From contig NZ_JACDIS010000007.1 in NCBI RefSeq assembly GCF_013839525.1, positions 62,001 to 126,000 of the forward strand: 64,000 nucleotides of DNA, written 5' to 3'. The notes beneath the pieces are model-generated. The model was not told the DNA's origin, made no database searches, and saw only the letters and a program-made list of their open reading frames with translations. Both the position numbers and the translations under genes were made by a program. The DNA comes from Chthonobacter rhizosphaerae. Its GTDB lineage: Bacteria > Pseudomonadota > Alphaproteobacteria > Rhizobiales > Pleomorphomonadaceae. This document shows, one piece after another, positions 27,172 through 35,659 of the stretch (within the stretch, counting starts at the first letter, position 1; each line of letters begins with the position of its first letter).

Positions 27172-27249
27172 TCAGACTTCCGGCGGGAAGTACATGTTGA
27201 TTTCCATGCCGACGCACATCTCTTCGATCTTCGGAGCAGTCCAGGCCAT
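27172..27249 (-). CDS. pqqA: PQQ precursor peptide
   Basis: This 25-residue peptide starts MAWTAPKIEEMCVGMEINMY and ends FPPEV. The Glu16 and Tyr20 pair with three residues between them (EINMY) is the pair cross-linked by PqqE and converted to PQQ. A perfect AGGAGG lies 5 bases before the ATG. It heads pqqABCDE on the minus strand. The gene is short enough to be missed by ordinary gene callers. Confidence 0.96.
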   Translation of the reverse strand: MAWTAPKIEEMCVGMEINMYFPPEV

Positions 27250-27370
27250 TTTTTCCTCCTGTGTTTGGCTGACACAGGGACTTTTTCCCGATCCGTCTCC
27301 TCATGCAAATTAAATCGATGTAATGCTGGGGACGGAACGGTCGCGGGTCGGGAGAGCCCTTTCGAACCCG

Positions 27371-28117
27371 TCACTTATGCAAATCAGCGTAAGTTCTGAG
27401 CAAGGTCCAGGTGTCCGTTTCCGAACCGATGGTGAAGGGAACGCCGGGGGCCTTGCGGTGGACCGAGATGCCGAATCCGCCGGCGGCGGCCGCTGCCCGG
27501 AAGGCCGGCTCGTCGGGCGTGTCGTCGCCGACATGGACCGGCGTCCGGCCCGCGAAGGTCTCGGTCCTCATGAAGTCGTCGAGGGCATGGCCCTTGTCGG
27601 CGTCGAGCGGCACCACGTCGATGGCGACGCGGCCGCGCATCACCTTGAACTCGCCGTCGACCCGGTCGGTGAGGAGGGCGTGCAGCTGGCCGATGAAGGC
27701 GGAGCCTTCCTCGTAGACGAAGCTGAGGCCGCCCGGCTTCCACTCGATCTCCACCATGGGGAAGAAGGCGGAGACGTCCTCCACGATGCCCTCGAACAGG
27801 CGCCGCGCCTCCGCGGTGAGCACGGGCATGACGCGCTTGCCGGTGGCGAAGCGCCGGTCCGCGCCCTGGAGGCCGCCGCAGGGAAGCACGAGCGGGTGGA
27901 GGAAGCGGTCGACCGATTCGATCGTGCGGCCGGTCAGGATGGCGAGCGCACCGCCGAGGCGAGCGCTGAGAGCCTCCAGAAGGGCGATCCGCTCGGGCGT
28001 GATGCCGTGCTCGCGCGCATCGTGGGTGGCGGCGATCAGGGTGCCGTCCACGTCCAGGAACAGGGCGAGTCGGTCGGGCGGCGGCAGGCGCCGGCTCAGG
28101 TGGTCGATGTCACTCAA
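27371..28117 (-). CDS. otsB: Trehalose-6-phosphate phosphatase
   Basis: This 248-residue HAD phosphatase has LALFLDVDGTLIA (nucleophile Asp), LAILTGRTIESVDRF, the LPCGGLQGADRR cap segment and VGDDTPDEPAF with DADKGHALDDFM. This fits OtsB, which releases trehalose from trehalose 6-phosphate for osmoprotection. The only upstream start is a TTG at 28117, overlapping the glycerate kinase stop by 8 bp, so expression probably depends on translational coupling. The synthase gene otsA is not in the window. Confidence 0.88.
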   Translation of the reverse strand: MSDIDHLSRRLPPPDRLALFLDVDGTLIAATHDAREHGITPERIALLEALSARLGGALAILTGRTIESVDRFLHPLVLPCGGLQGADRRFATGKRVMPVLTAEARRLFEGIVEDVSAFFPMVEIEWKPGGLSFVYEEGSAFIGQLHALLTDRVDGEFKVMRGRVAIDVVPLDADKGHALDDFMRTETFAGRTPVHVGDDTPDEPAFRAAAAAGGFGISVHRKAPGVPFTIGSETDTWTLLRTYADLHK

Positions 28118-29384
28118 TCAGGATCGCCCGGAAGTCGTTGACGTTGGTGCGGGTCGGCCCCGTCACCAAGAGGTCACCGAGCGTCTCGAACGCACTATAG
28201 GCATCGTTGCCGGCGAGGAAAGCCTTGGGGTTGGTGCCGGTGGCGAACAACCTGTCGGACGATGTGGTGTCGCAGAAGGCCCCGGCGTTGTTTTCCGAGC
28301 CGTCGATGCCGTCCGTGTCGGCGGCGAGCGCGGTGACGCCCGGCACGCCGGCGACGCCGATGGCGAAGGACAGCAGGAATTCCGCGTTCCGCCCTCCCCG
28401 CCCCTTGGCGCGCACGGTCACGGTGGTCTCGCCGCCGGAGAGGATCACGCAGGGCCGGGCGAAAGGCTGATTGCGCGCAACCACCTGGCGGACGATGCCG
28501 GCGTGCACCTCGCCCACGTCGCGGGCCTCGCCCTCGATGGAATCGGACAGGATGTAGGGGGTAAAGCCGGCCTCCCGCGCCTTGGCGGCGGCCGCGTCGA
28601 GCGACATCTGGGCGGCCGCGATGACGTGGTGCGTGTCGTGGGCGAAGTCGGGGTCGGACGGCTTGGGCGCCTCGGCCTCCGGGCTGTTCAGCCACGCGAG
28701 CGCCGCCTCGGGGAGATCCATCCGGTAGCGCTCCACGATGGCGAGCGCGTCGGCGCGGGTGGTGCCGTCCGGGATGGTGGGACCGGAGGCGACCAGGGCC
28801 GGGTCGTCGCCCGGGATGTCGGAGAGGACGAGCGAGATCACCCGGGCCGGGTGCGCCGCGCGGGCGAGCCGGCCGCCCTTGATCAGCGACAGGTGCTTGC
28901 GCACGCAGTTCATCTCGTGGATGGACGCGCCGGAGGCGAGCAGGATCTTGTTGACGGCGCGCTTGGCCTCCTTGCCGATCACGTCCGGCGGCAGGGAGAG
29001 GAGCGACGAGCCGCCGCCGGAGATGAGCGCGACCACCTGGTCGTCCGGGCCGAGGTCCTTGACGAGGTCGAAGATCCGGCCAGCCGTGGCGGCGCCCTTC
29101 TCGTCCGGCACCGGATGCGCCGCCTCGACGATCTCGATGTGGCGGGTCGGATGGCCGTGGCCGTAGCGGGTGACGACGAGGCCTTCGAGCGGGCCATGAC
29201 CCTTGGCCTCCCAGGCGTCCTCGAACGCGGCCGCCATGGCGGCGGACGCCTTGCCGGCGCCGACCACCACCGTGCGACCCTTCACGGGCGCCGGAAGATA
29301 GGCGCCGATCACCTCCGCCGGATCCGCGGCCGCGACGGCGGCGTCGTAGAGGCTCTTCAGGAATGTGCGCGGATCGATGGTCAC
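28110..29384 (-). CDS. Glycerate 2-kinase (MOFRL family)
   Basis: This 424-residue glycerate kinase type-2 protein has VVVGAGKASAAMAAAFED near the N-terminus, VALISGGGSSLLSLP, IHEMNCVRKHLSLIKGGRLA and the C-terminal MOFRL segment (VTVRAKGRGGRNAEFLLSFA). It phosphorylates D-glycerate to 2-phosphoglycerate, joining glyoxylate, serine-cycle or hydroxypyruvate carbon to glycolysis. The GTG at 29384 is chosen for its GGAGGAG 7 bases upstream. It is followed by otsB with an 8-bp overlap. Confidence 0.9.
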   Translation of the reverse strand: MTIDPRTFLKSLYDAAVAAADPAEVIGAYLPAPVKGRTVVVGAGKASAAMAAAFEDAWEAKGHGPLEGLVVTRYGHGHPTRHIEIVEAAHPVPDEKGAATAGRIFDLVKDLGPDDQVVALISGGGSSLLSLPPDVIGKEAKRAVNKILLASGASIHEMNCVRKHLSLIKGGRLARAAHPARVISLVLSDIPGDDPALVASGPTIPDGTTRADALAIVERYRMDLPEAALAWLNSPEAEAPKPSDPDFAHDTHHVIAAAQMSLDAAAAKAREAGFTPYILSDSIEGEARDVGEVHAGIVRQVVARNQPFARPCVILSGGETTVTVRAKGRGGRNAEFLLSFAIGVAGVPGVTALAADTDGIDGSENNAGAFCDTTSSDRLFATGTNPKAFLAGNDAYSAFETLGDLLVTGPTRTNVNDFRAILIE

Positions 29385-29531
29385 GTCGTCTCTCCTCCCC
29401 GGGATCGGATACGGCTTCCCCGGGCCTATATCATCGGATGCGGCGAGACGTTGCACGCGTCGAGACCGCCACGTGTCGCAGCGGCGATTTGGGGACCTGC
29501 GTCACGGGCCATGATCGTGGCGGGCGACGGG

Positions 29532-30206
29532 CTAGGATCGGCCCGGCGTCGTTCCGTCCGGCCAGCCGTGGGCGCCGATCAGCGGCACGAAGGCGACGCG
29601 GCCGAGATCGTCTTCGTCGAAGCTGTCGGGTCCCCGGCGGGTGAGCCGAAGGAGGTCGAGGTCGCCGGGCGCCGGGCCGACCGGGATGATGAGGCGGCCG
29701 TCGAGGGCGAGCTGCTCCTTCAGCGGCGCCGGGATCGCCGGGCCGCCGGCGGTCACCACGATGGCGTCGAAGGGAGCGGCATCGGGCCAGCCCCTTGTGC
29801 CGTCGCCGACGACGACCTCGACGGTGTCGTAGCCGAGGGCGGCGAGGCGGCGGCGCGCGGTCTCCGCCAGGTCCGGATGGCGCTCCACAGTAACGACCGA
29901 GCCGGCAAGCCGGGAGAGGACCGCGGCCCCGTAGCCGGAGCCGGTGCCGATCTCCAGCACCCGGTCGGCGGGCTCCAGGCGCGCGGCCTCGGCCATGAGG
30001 GCGACGATGAAGGGCTGCGAGATGGTCTGGCCGGCTTCGATCGGCAGCGCCCGGTCGTCATAGGCCCGGAACCGCTCGGCCTCGGGCACGAAGGCGTCGC
30101 GCGGGACCGCTTCCATGGCGGCCAGCACGTCCGGATCCCGCACGCCGGCGCGGCGGATCAGGTCCACCATGCGGCGTCGGTCCTCGTCGCGGGTGTCGTC
30201 GGTCAT
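29532..30206 (-). CDS. pcm: Protein-L-isoaspartate O-methyltransferase
   Basis: This 224-residue SAM-dependent methyltransferase has ALPIEAGQTISQPFIVALM, LEIGTGSGYGAAVLSRLAG (SAM loop), VVVGDGTRGWPDAAPFDAIV and VTAGGPAIPAPLKEQL, all PIMT signatures. It methylates isoaspartyl residues to start repair of aged proteins. A GGAGGG site precedes the ATG. It stands between the glycerate kinase and a short DUF6496 gene, in a region of stress-related proteins. Confidence 0.93.
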   Translation of the reverse strand: MTDDTRDEDRRRMVDLIRRAGVRDPDVLAAMEAVPRDAFVPEAERFRAYDDRALPIEAGQTISQPFIVALMAEAARLEPADRVLEIGTGSGYGAAVLSRLAGSVVTVERHPDLAETARRRLAALGYDTVEVVVGDGTRGWPDAAPFDAIVVTAGGPAIPAPLKEQLALDGRLIIPVGPAPGDLDLLRLTRRGPDSFDEDDLGRVAFVPLIGAHGWPDGTTPGRS

Positions 30207-30252
30207 GACGCCCTCCGGTCGGCGGCGGTCGCCCGAGCGGGCGCGATCCCGA

Positions 30253-30597
30253 TCAGGCCTTCAACGCGCGGGCGAGTTCATCCTTGGTCATCCTGGACCG
30301 GCCGGGCAGATCCCGCTTCCGGGCCTCGGCGTAGAGCTCGGCCCTCGTTGGTCCCTTGCCCTCAGCCGCGTCCCGGGCGGTTCGTCCCGACCGCTCCTTG
30401 CGCTTGGTGTCCTTCAGACGGCGGCGGTTCTCCTCCGGCGACTGCCGGTTGGAGGCGCCGGCCTCGGAGAGCGCGATGGCGATCGCCTGGCGCGGGTTGC
30501 GCACGCGCTTGCCGTTCCGCTGCTCCAGTTCGCCATGCTTGAACTCGTGCATGACACGTTCGACGGTTTCCTTCTGCGCGTCGGTCTGTCTGGCCAT
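30253..30597 (-). CDS. Small basic DUF6496/Rho-N-like protein
   Basis: This 114-residue lysine/arginine-rich protein reads QKETVERVMHEFKHGELEQR and RNPRQAIAIALSEAGAS, typical of DUF6496. A C-terminal Rho-N/SAP-like helical unit follows (TRAELYAEARKRDLPG, MTKDELARALK). Start 30597 has AGGGAG upstream. Such small proteins occur near stress genes in rhizobia and may bind nucleic acid. The biochemical role is unknown. Confidence 0.72.
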   Translation of the reverse strand: MARQTDAQKETVERVMHEFKHGELEQRNGKRVRNPRQAIAIALSEAGASNRQSPEENRRRLKDTKRKERSGRTARDAAEGKGPTRAELYAEARKRDLPGRSRMTKDELARALKA

Positions 30598-30827
30598 CGG
30601 CGGCTCCCTCGTCGGCTCTCGAGCCATGCTCTCCGCCATCAACGCAAAAGCCCGCGAGCCCGTTCGCCGCCCGCCCGCAACGAGGCCGGCCACCGCGGCG
30701 CAAGACGCCTTAAGCTACAGCTAAGTCATTCAGGATTCAAAGGAACTTCATAAGCCGAGGGCCGTTGCCAGCGAGGGGCCGGGACACGGCGCGAGCCGAC
30801 CGGCCAAACGTTTCCGAGGAGACCTCC

Positions 30828-31532
30828 ATGACCCTTCGCACGCTTCGTCTCGCCGCCCTCGCCAGCGCGCTCGTCATGGCCGGCGTGACCGTTCCGGCGC
30901 TGTCCCAGTCGACCCCGCCGACGACGACGCCGACCATGAGCGACGTCCCGATGGAGAGCATGAAGATCGACACGCCGACCTTCCTGCGCATGGCGACCAG
31001 CTCCAACCAGTTCGAGATCCTGTCGAGCCGCCTCGCCGAGCAGCAGGCCCAGGACGAGCAGGTGAAGGCGTTCGCCCGCCAGATGATCGCCGATCATACC
31101 TCCGCCGGCGAGAAGATGCGCACGGCCGTTCAGGAAGCCGGCCTGGAGATGGCGTCGGTGCCGCAGTCGGAAGCCGACCTGGAGGTCCGCCACAAGGAGA
31201 TGATGGACACGTTGGCGAGCGCCTCCGGCAACTTCGACCAGGCCTATGTGCGCGCCCAGTACCAGGCCCACGAGGAGGCCGTGCGCATGTTCGAGGCCTA
31301 CGCCCAGAACGGCGACCAGTCGGCTATCAAGGCGTTCGCCGCCGAGACGCTGCCGATCCTGCAGCAGCACCTGGCGCATGTGCAGGAGTTGCCGGGTGCG
31401 CCGACCTCCCCGGCCACCGGCTCCACCGGCGGCGCGCGGACCGAGGGCGGCAGCATGGGCGCCGAAGGCGACCCGTCGATCGAGAACTTCGAGTCCGGCA
31501 CCGGCTCTCCGGCCCCGTCGGCCCCGCAGTGA
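30828..31532 (+). CDS. Exported DUF4142 protein
   Basis: This 234-residue protein has a signal peptide (TLRLAALASALVMAGVTVPA, cleavage after ALS) and the ferritin-like four-helix DUF4142 domain at about 45-180 (FEILSSRLAEQQAQDEQVKA, FARQMIADHTSAGEKM). The C-terminal 45 residues are Gly/Ser/Pro-rich. DUF4142 proteins are predicted periplasmic or outer-membrane proteins common in stress islands. No metal-binding set is complete enough to claim ferritin activity. It is followed by an 8-bp GC hairpin at 31540-31559. Confidence 0.82.
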   Translation: MTLRTLRLAALASALVMAGVTVPALSQSTPPTTTPTMSDVPMESMKIDTPTFLRMATSSNQFEILSSRLAEQQAQDEQVKAFARQMIADHTSAGEKMRTAVQEAGLEMASVPQSEADLEVRHKEMMDTLASASGNFDQAYVRAQYQAHEEAVRMFEAYAQNGDQSAIKAFAAETLPILQQHLAHVQELPGAPTSPATGSTGGARTEGGSMGAEGDPSIENFESGTGSPAPSAPQ

Positions 31533-31698
31533 CGCGGGCGCCCGGCCGAGCGGCCGGGCCGCCCAACCCGATCCCGGCCGCCACGCGCCGCGGCGGCCGG
31601 AACAACCGCACGACGAGCGGCGCCCCGGACCCGACCCGCGCGACGGGCCGTCAGCCCGCGCCGGGGGTCCGGCTCCGAAATGAACCATGGAGGACATC

Positions 31699-33120
31699 AT
31701 GGCCCAGGATTGGCGCGACGATCGCTATCGTCAGGGCGAGGACCGGTTCCGCCGCCGCGAGGGTGGCGACTACGGCTCGACCTATGGCCCGGGCGGCCAG
31801 CAGGGGCGCGGCGACTATGGCCGCGGCGAGCAGCACCAGCAGTTCGGCGGCACGGGCGGCGGCCAGCAGGGCGGCCAGTACGACCGCGGCTATCGCGACT
31901 ACGACCGCGGCTATCGCGGCGGCGGCTGGGACCGCCAGAGCGCCGGCGGCGCGTCGGAAAGCGGCTGGCGCAACGCCGACGACGACTTCTCCAACGACTA
32001 TGGCACCGGCGTCGGCGACATGTATCGGGACGAGCCGAACTACGGCAACAGCCGCGAGCGGTCGGGCTTCCCGTCGTTCTCCGGCGGCAGCGGCCGGCCC
32101 CAGTCGGGCTTCGGCGGCTACGGCGGCCAGGGCGGATATGGCGGCCAGGGAGGCGGCATGGGTGGCCAGGGCCGCGGCTACAACACCGAGGGCCGCGCCG
32201 GATATGGCGGCTACGGCCAGTCCGACGTGGGCGGCTACGGCGCCTCCTACCGGGGCGAGCGCGTGAACATGGACCAGCGCGGCGGCCTGATGGGCGGCGG
32301 CATGGAGCGCGGCGGCGGCCTTGCGGGCGGCGGTCGCGGCTTCGCCGGCGGCTATGTCGAGCCGGGCTATTCCTCGGGCGACTTCCGCGGCCAGCAGGGC
32401 GCGTTCCATGAGGAGCGCGGCTTCGGCAACCGGCGCGACGACCAGGGCTGGTGGGGCGGTCCCACCGGCGAGAAGCCGAGCTGGCAGCGCATGGGCGACC
32501 AGGGCGGATCGGGCTCGGGCGGCTTCATGGGCATGCACCGGGGCCGCGGGCCGCGCGGCTACCAGCGCTCGGACGACCGGATCCGCGACGACGTCAACGA
32601 CCGGTTGACGGACGACCCGATGATCGACGCCAGCGAGATCGACATCGAGGTGAAGGGCGGCGAGGTGACGCTGACCGGCACGGTGGACAGCCGCCATGCC
32701 AAGCGCCACGCCGAAGACATCGTGGAGAGCGTCACCGGCGTGACCCACTGCCAGAACAACCTGCGCATCCGTCAGCAGGAGCGCTCCGGCTGGGGCTCGT
32801 CCTTCGGCATGGGCGGCTCGGCGGGCGAGACCGGCTCGGGCATGGGCCGCTCGTCGGGCGGCGCCTCCGGCGGCAGCTACGGCTCGCACACCGGCGGCTC
32901 CGAGACGCAGTCGTCCGGGGCGCAGTCGGGCGGGACGCAGGGCGGCAGCGGCCATCGGCTGGGCCAGACCGCCAGCGAGATGTCGAGCTCCGGCTCGCCC
33001 GGCACCCAGGCGGGCTCCGGCTCGACCGGAACCCAGTCCGCAGCCGGCTCCACGTCCGGCGCGTCCGTGACCGGATCGAACACGGGCTCGACCGGCTCGA
33101 CCACGAACCGGCAGCACTGA
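31699..33120 (+). CDS. Gly/Tyr-rich protein with BON domain
   Basis: This 473-residue protein has an N-terminal 290 residues that are low-complexity Gly/Tyr/Arg/Gln (for example GGYGGQGGYGGQGGGMGGQG). A BON domain lies at about 293-357 (RIRDDVNDRLTDDPMIDASE, GEVTLTGTVDSR), and the tail is Ser/Gly/Thr-rich. BON domains bind membranes or phospholipids and occur in osmotic-shock proteins. The extended composition suggests an unfolded, possibly phase-separating segment. No signal peptide is seen. ATG 31699 follows GGAGG. It is followed by a GC-rich hairpin at 33130-33153. Confidence 0.82.
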   Translation: MAQDWRDDRYRQGEDRFRRREGGDYGSTYGPGGQQGRGDYGRGEQHQQFGGTGGGQQGGQYDRGYRDYDRGYRGGGWDRQSAGGASESGWRNADDDFSNDYGTGVGDMYRDEPNYGNSRERSGFPSFSGGSGRPQSGFGGYGGQGGYGGQGGGMGGQGRGYNTEGRAGYGGYGQSDVGGYGASYRGERVNMDQRGGLMGGGMERGGGLAGGGRGFAGGYVEPGYSSGDFRGQQGAFHEERGFGNRRDDQGWWGGPTGEKPSWQRMGDQGGSGSGGFMGMHRGRGPRGYQRSDDRIRDDVNDRLTDDPMIDASEIDIEVKGGEVTLTGTVDSRHAKRHAEDIVESVTGVTHCQNNLRIRQQERSGWGSSFGMGGSAGETGSGMGRSSGGASGGSYGSHTGGSETQSSGAQSGGTQGGSGHRLGQTASEMSSSGSPGTQAGSGSTGTQSAAGSTSGASVTGSNTGSTGSTTNRQH

Positions 33121-33218
33121 CGACCAGCCGGGGTCCGCTCGCGGGCGGACCCCGACCATGAGGCTCCGGCGCGGGCCGAACGGATCGCGCCGGAGCGGAC
33201 CCCAAAAGGAGAGCATAC

Positions 33219-33800
33219 ATGGACGTTCCGCTGCAGATCGCCTTCAAGAACCTGGAGAGCTCGGAATTCCTGGAGACCCTCATCCGGGAACGGGTCGCCC
33301 GTCTGGAGCGCTATCACGACCACATCGTCGGCTGCCGCGTGCTCGTCGAGGTGCCCTATCGCGCGCCGGCCGGCGGCAAGGTGCCGATCGGCATCTCGGT
33401 GGAGGTGGAGGTGCCCGGGGCCAAGAGCATCGTCGCCAAGGACCAGGAAGAGCGGCACGACAGCAAGAACGACCACACCGCCGTGGTGAACCGGACCTTC
33501 GACAAGGTGCAGCGGCAGCTGGAGGACCACAGCAGCATCCGCCGCGGCGAGGTGAAGGTCCACGAGAGCGACGGCACCACCGGCCGCATCGTGCGCCTCT
33601 TCCCCGACCAGAACTACGGCTTCATCGAAGTGGCCGGCTCCCCCGACCTCTACTTCACGCGCAACGCGGTGGTGTCCGGGTCCTATGACGATCTCGCCGT
33701 CGGCGAGTCGGTCCGGGTGACCGTGGCGACCACCGAGGGGCCCATGGGCCCGCAGGCGAGCTCCGTCCGTCGCATCGGACAGGAAGCCGAGCTGCGCTGA
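33219..33800 (+). CDS. HPF/RaiA-type ribosome factor fused to a cold-shock domain
   Basis: This 193-residue protein has residues 1-112 matching the hibernation-promoting factor fold (LQIAFKNLESSEFLETLIRE, RLERYHDHIVGCRV, NRTFDKVQRQLEDH). Residues about 118-185 are a cold-shock domain with TGRIVRLFPDQNYGFIEVAG and DLYFTRNAV, that is RNP-like motifs. HPF proteins bind the ribosome A/P site and cold-shock domains bind single-stranded RNA, so an RNA-guided ribosome-hibernation factor is plausible. AAAAGGAGAG precedes the ATG. The fusion occurs in some proteobacteria but its function is little studied. Confidence 0.85.
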   Translation: MDVPLQIAFKNLESSEFLETLIRERVARLERYHDHIVGCRVLVEVPYRAPAGGKVPIGISVEVEVPGAKSIVAKDQEERHDSKNDHTAVVNRTFDKVQRQLEDHSSIRRGEVKVHESDGTTGRIVRLFPDQNYGFIEVAGSPDLYFTRNAVVSGSYDDLAVGESVRVTVATTEGPMGPQASSVRRIGQEAELR

Positions 33801-33969
33801 CCGGCGCGGAACCGGCGGGCTCCGGCCGCCCCGGGCTGGACCCGCTTCGGATGGTCCATCTCGCGGACGGTCCGGCCTTCGGGCGCGGCTTCGCGGCGCC
33901 CGCTTGGCGACGGTCGGCGGGCTGGTCTATGGTCCGGCCAGTTGATCCGTCATCACCCGAGGACCTGCC

Positions 33970-34413
33970 ATGACCCTCCCCTTCCGGCCGCTCAACGACC
34001 GGGTCGCCGTGTCGCCGCAGATCGAGCTGTCCCACGTGGCGGCGGCGGCCGAGGCCGGCTATCGCACCATCGTGAACAACCGGCCGGACGGCGAGGCCAT
34101 GGACCAGCCGTCGAGCGCGGATGTGGCCGAGGCGGCGAAGGCCGCCGGCCTCGCCTACGTGCACCTGCCCTTCACGGGCGCGGACGCCTCGCCCGACCAG
34201 GTGAAGGCGCTCGCGGACATCCTGAACGACCCGGCCGCCGGCCCGGTGCTGGCCTTCTGCCGGAGCGGCACCCGCTCGTCGGTGCTCTATTCGGCGGCGG
34301 CCGTCTCGCTCGGCGCGCCCATCGGCGAGGTGATCGCCGACGCCGCCAAGGGCGGCTACGACCTTTCGCCCTACGCGCCGATCATCAACGGCCTCGCCCA
34401 GGCGGCCAAGTGA
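33970..34413 (+). CDS. DUF442/TIGR01244 sulfur-transferase or phosphatase-like protein
   Basis: This 147-residue protein has the dual-specificity-phosphatase-like fold of the TIGR01244 family: RVAVSPQIELSHVAAAAEAG, TIVNNRPDGE and the active-site loop LAFCRSGTRSSVL with catalytic Cys. The family is found with sulfide/persulfide enzymes and is annotated as a sulfur transferase. Its stop overlaps the GTG start of an FAD oxidoreductase (GTGA), so the two likely act together. Confidence 0.82.
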   Translation: MTLPFRPLNDRVAVSPQIELSHVAAAAEAGYRTIVNNRPDGEAMDQPSSADVAEAAKAAGLAYVHLPFTGADASPDQVKALADILNDPAAGPVLAFCRSGTRSSVLYSAAAVSLGAPIGEVIADAAKGGYDLSPYAPIINGLAQAAK

Positions 34414-35573
34414 CCGCCGGGCCGGCGGCCCGCGACGTCATCCTCGTCGGCGGCGGTCACACCCACGTCCAGGTGATGACCGCCTTCGCGGCCGCCGCGC
34501 GCGCCGGGCGGCCATGGGCCGACGCCCGGCTTACGCTCGTCAGCCGCGACCGGGACACGCCCTATTCCGGCATGCTGCCCGGCCACGTGGCGGGGCTCTA
34601 TCGCCGCGACGACATCCACATCGATCTGGAGGGCCTTGCCGCCCGCACCGGCGCGCGGTTCGTGCGCGGCGCCGCCACGGGCCTCGACCGGGCGGGCCGG
34701 CGGCTTGTGGTGGAGGGCTCGGCGCCGATCGAATACGACATCGCGTCCTTCGACGTCGGCATCACGCCCGACCTGTCGGCGATCGACGGTGCGGAGGCGC
34801 ACGGGATCGCGGTGAAGCCGATCGGGCGCTTCCTGGAGAAGCTCGCCGACCTGAGGGCGGCCGTGGCGAGCCCGGACGGCGGCCGGCGGGTGCTCGTCGT
34901 CGGCGGCGGACCGGCGGGCGTGGAACTCGCGTTCAGCTTGCGCGAGCGCTTGCGGGCGGACCTCGCCGCGGCGGGGCTGGAGCCTGGCGGTCTCCAGGTG
35001 GCGATCGTCACGTCCGGGACGATCCTGAAGGGGCTCAACGACGGGGTCCGGCGCCGGATCCACGGGGCCTTGAAGGCGCGGGGAATCGCCGTACTGGAGG
35101 ACCGGCGGATCGCCGCCGTCTCGGCCGAGGGCGTCACCACGGACGCGGGCGAGCGGATTCCGGCGGACGCGGTGGTGATCTCCACCAAGGCGCGGGCGCC
35201 GTCATTCCTGGAGCGCCTGGGCCTGCCGACGGCCCGGGACGGCACGCTCCTCACCCGGTTCACCCTCCAGACCCTGACCGACCCGGCCGTCTTCGCCGTC
35301 GGCGACTGCGCGACCGTCGCCAACGAGCCGACCGAAAAGGCCGGCGTGTTCGCCGTCCGCCAGGGCCCGGTGCTGGCCGACAACCTCCGCCGGGCCCTCG
35401 CGGGCGAGCCGCTGCGGCCGTACCGCGCCCAGACCGACTGGCTCGTCCTGATGACCACCGGAGACGGCCACGCCATCGGCGGCCGCGGCGACCGGATCGC
35501 CGTGGGCGGCCGCTGGGTCTGGTGGTGGAAGGACCGCATCGACCGTCGGTTCATGCGCCGGTTCGCGGGGTGA
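34410..35573 (+). CDS. FAD/NAD(P) pyridine nucleotide-disulfide oxidoreductase
   Basis: This 387-residue flavoprotein has the N-terminal FAD site VILVGGGHTHVQVM, the PYSGMLPGHVAGLY motif, a central NAD site LVVGGGPAGVELAFSLRERL and the C-terminal FAD strand FAVGDCATV. It belongs to the group related to the N-terminal domain of some SelD fusions and to NDH-2/SQR-like oxidoreductases. The GTG start is set by the 4-bp overlap with the DUF442 gene. No redox-active CxxC is seen. An electron-transfer role with sulfur is inferred. Confidence 0.8.
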   Translation: MTAGPAARDVILVGGGHTHVQVMTAFAAAARAGRPWADARLTLVSRDRDTPYSGMLPGHVAGLYRRDDIHIDLEGLAARTGARFVRGAATGLDRAGRRLVVEGSAPIEYDIASFDVGITPDLSAIDGAEAHGIAVKPIGRFLEKLADLRAAVASPDGGRRVLVVGGGPAGVELAFSLRERLRADLAAAGLEPGGLQVAIVTSGTILKGLNDGVRRRIHGALKARGIAVLEDRRIAAVSAEGVTTDAGERIPADAVVISTKARAPSFLERLGLPTARDGTLLTRFTLQTLTDPAVFAVGDCATVANEPTEKAGVFAVRQGPVLADNLRRALAGEPLRPYRAQTDWLVLMTTGDGHAIGGRGDRIAVGGRWVWWWKDRIDRRFMRRFAG

Positions 35574-35659
35574 GATCGCACGGGCAGCAATCGGTTTGCT
35601 GACGCATTTCCGGTGTGGTTGACTGGAGTTCTGCCTCGCCACCGTCGGTAGGACCACTC

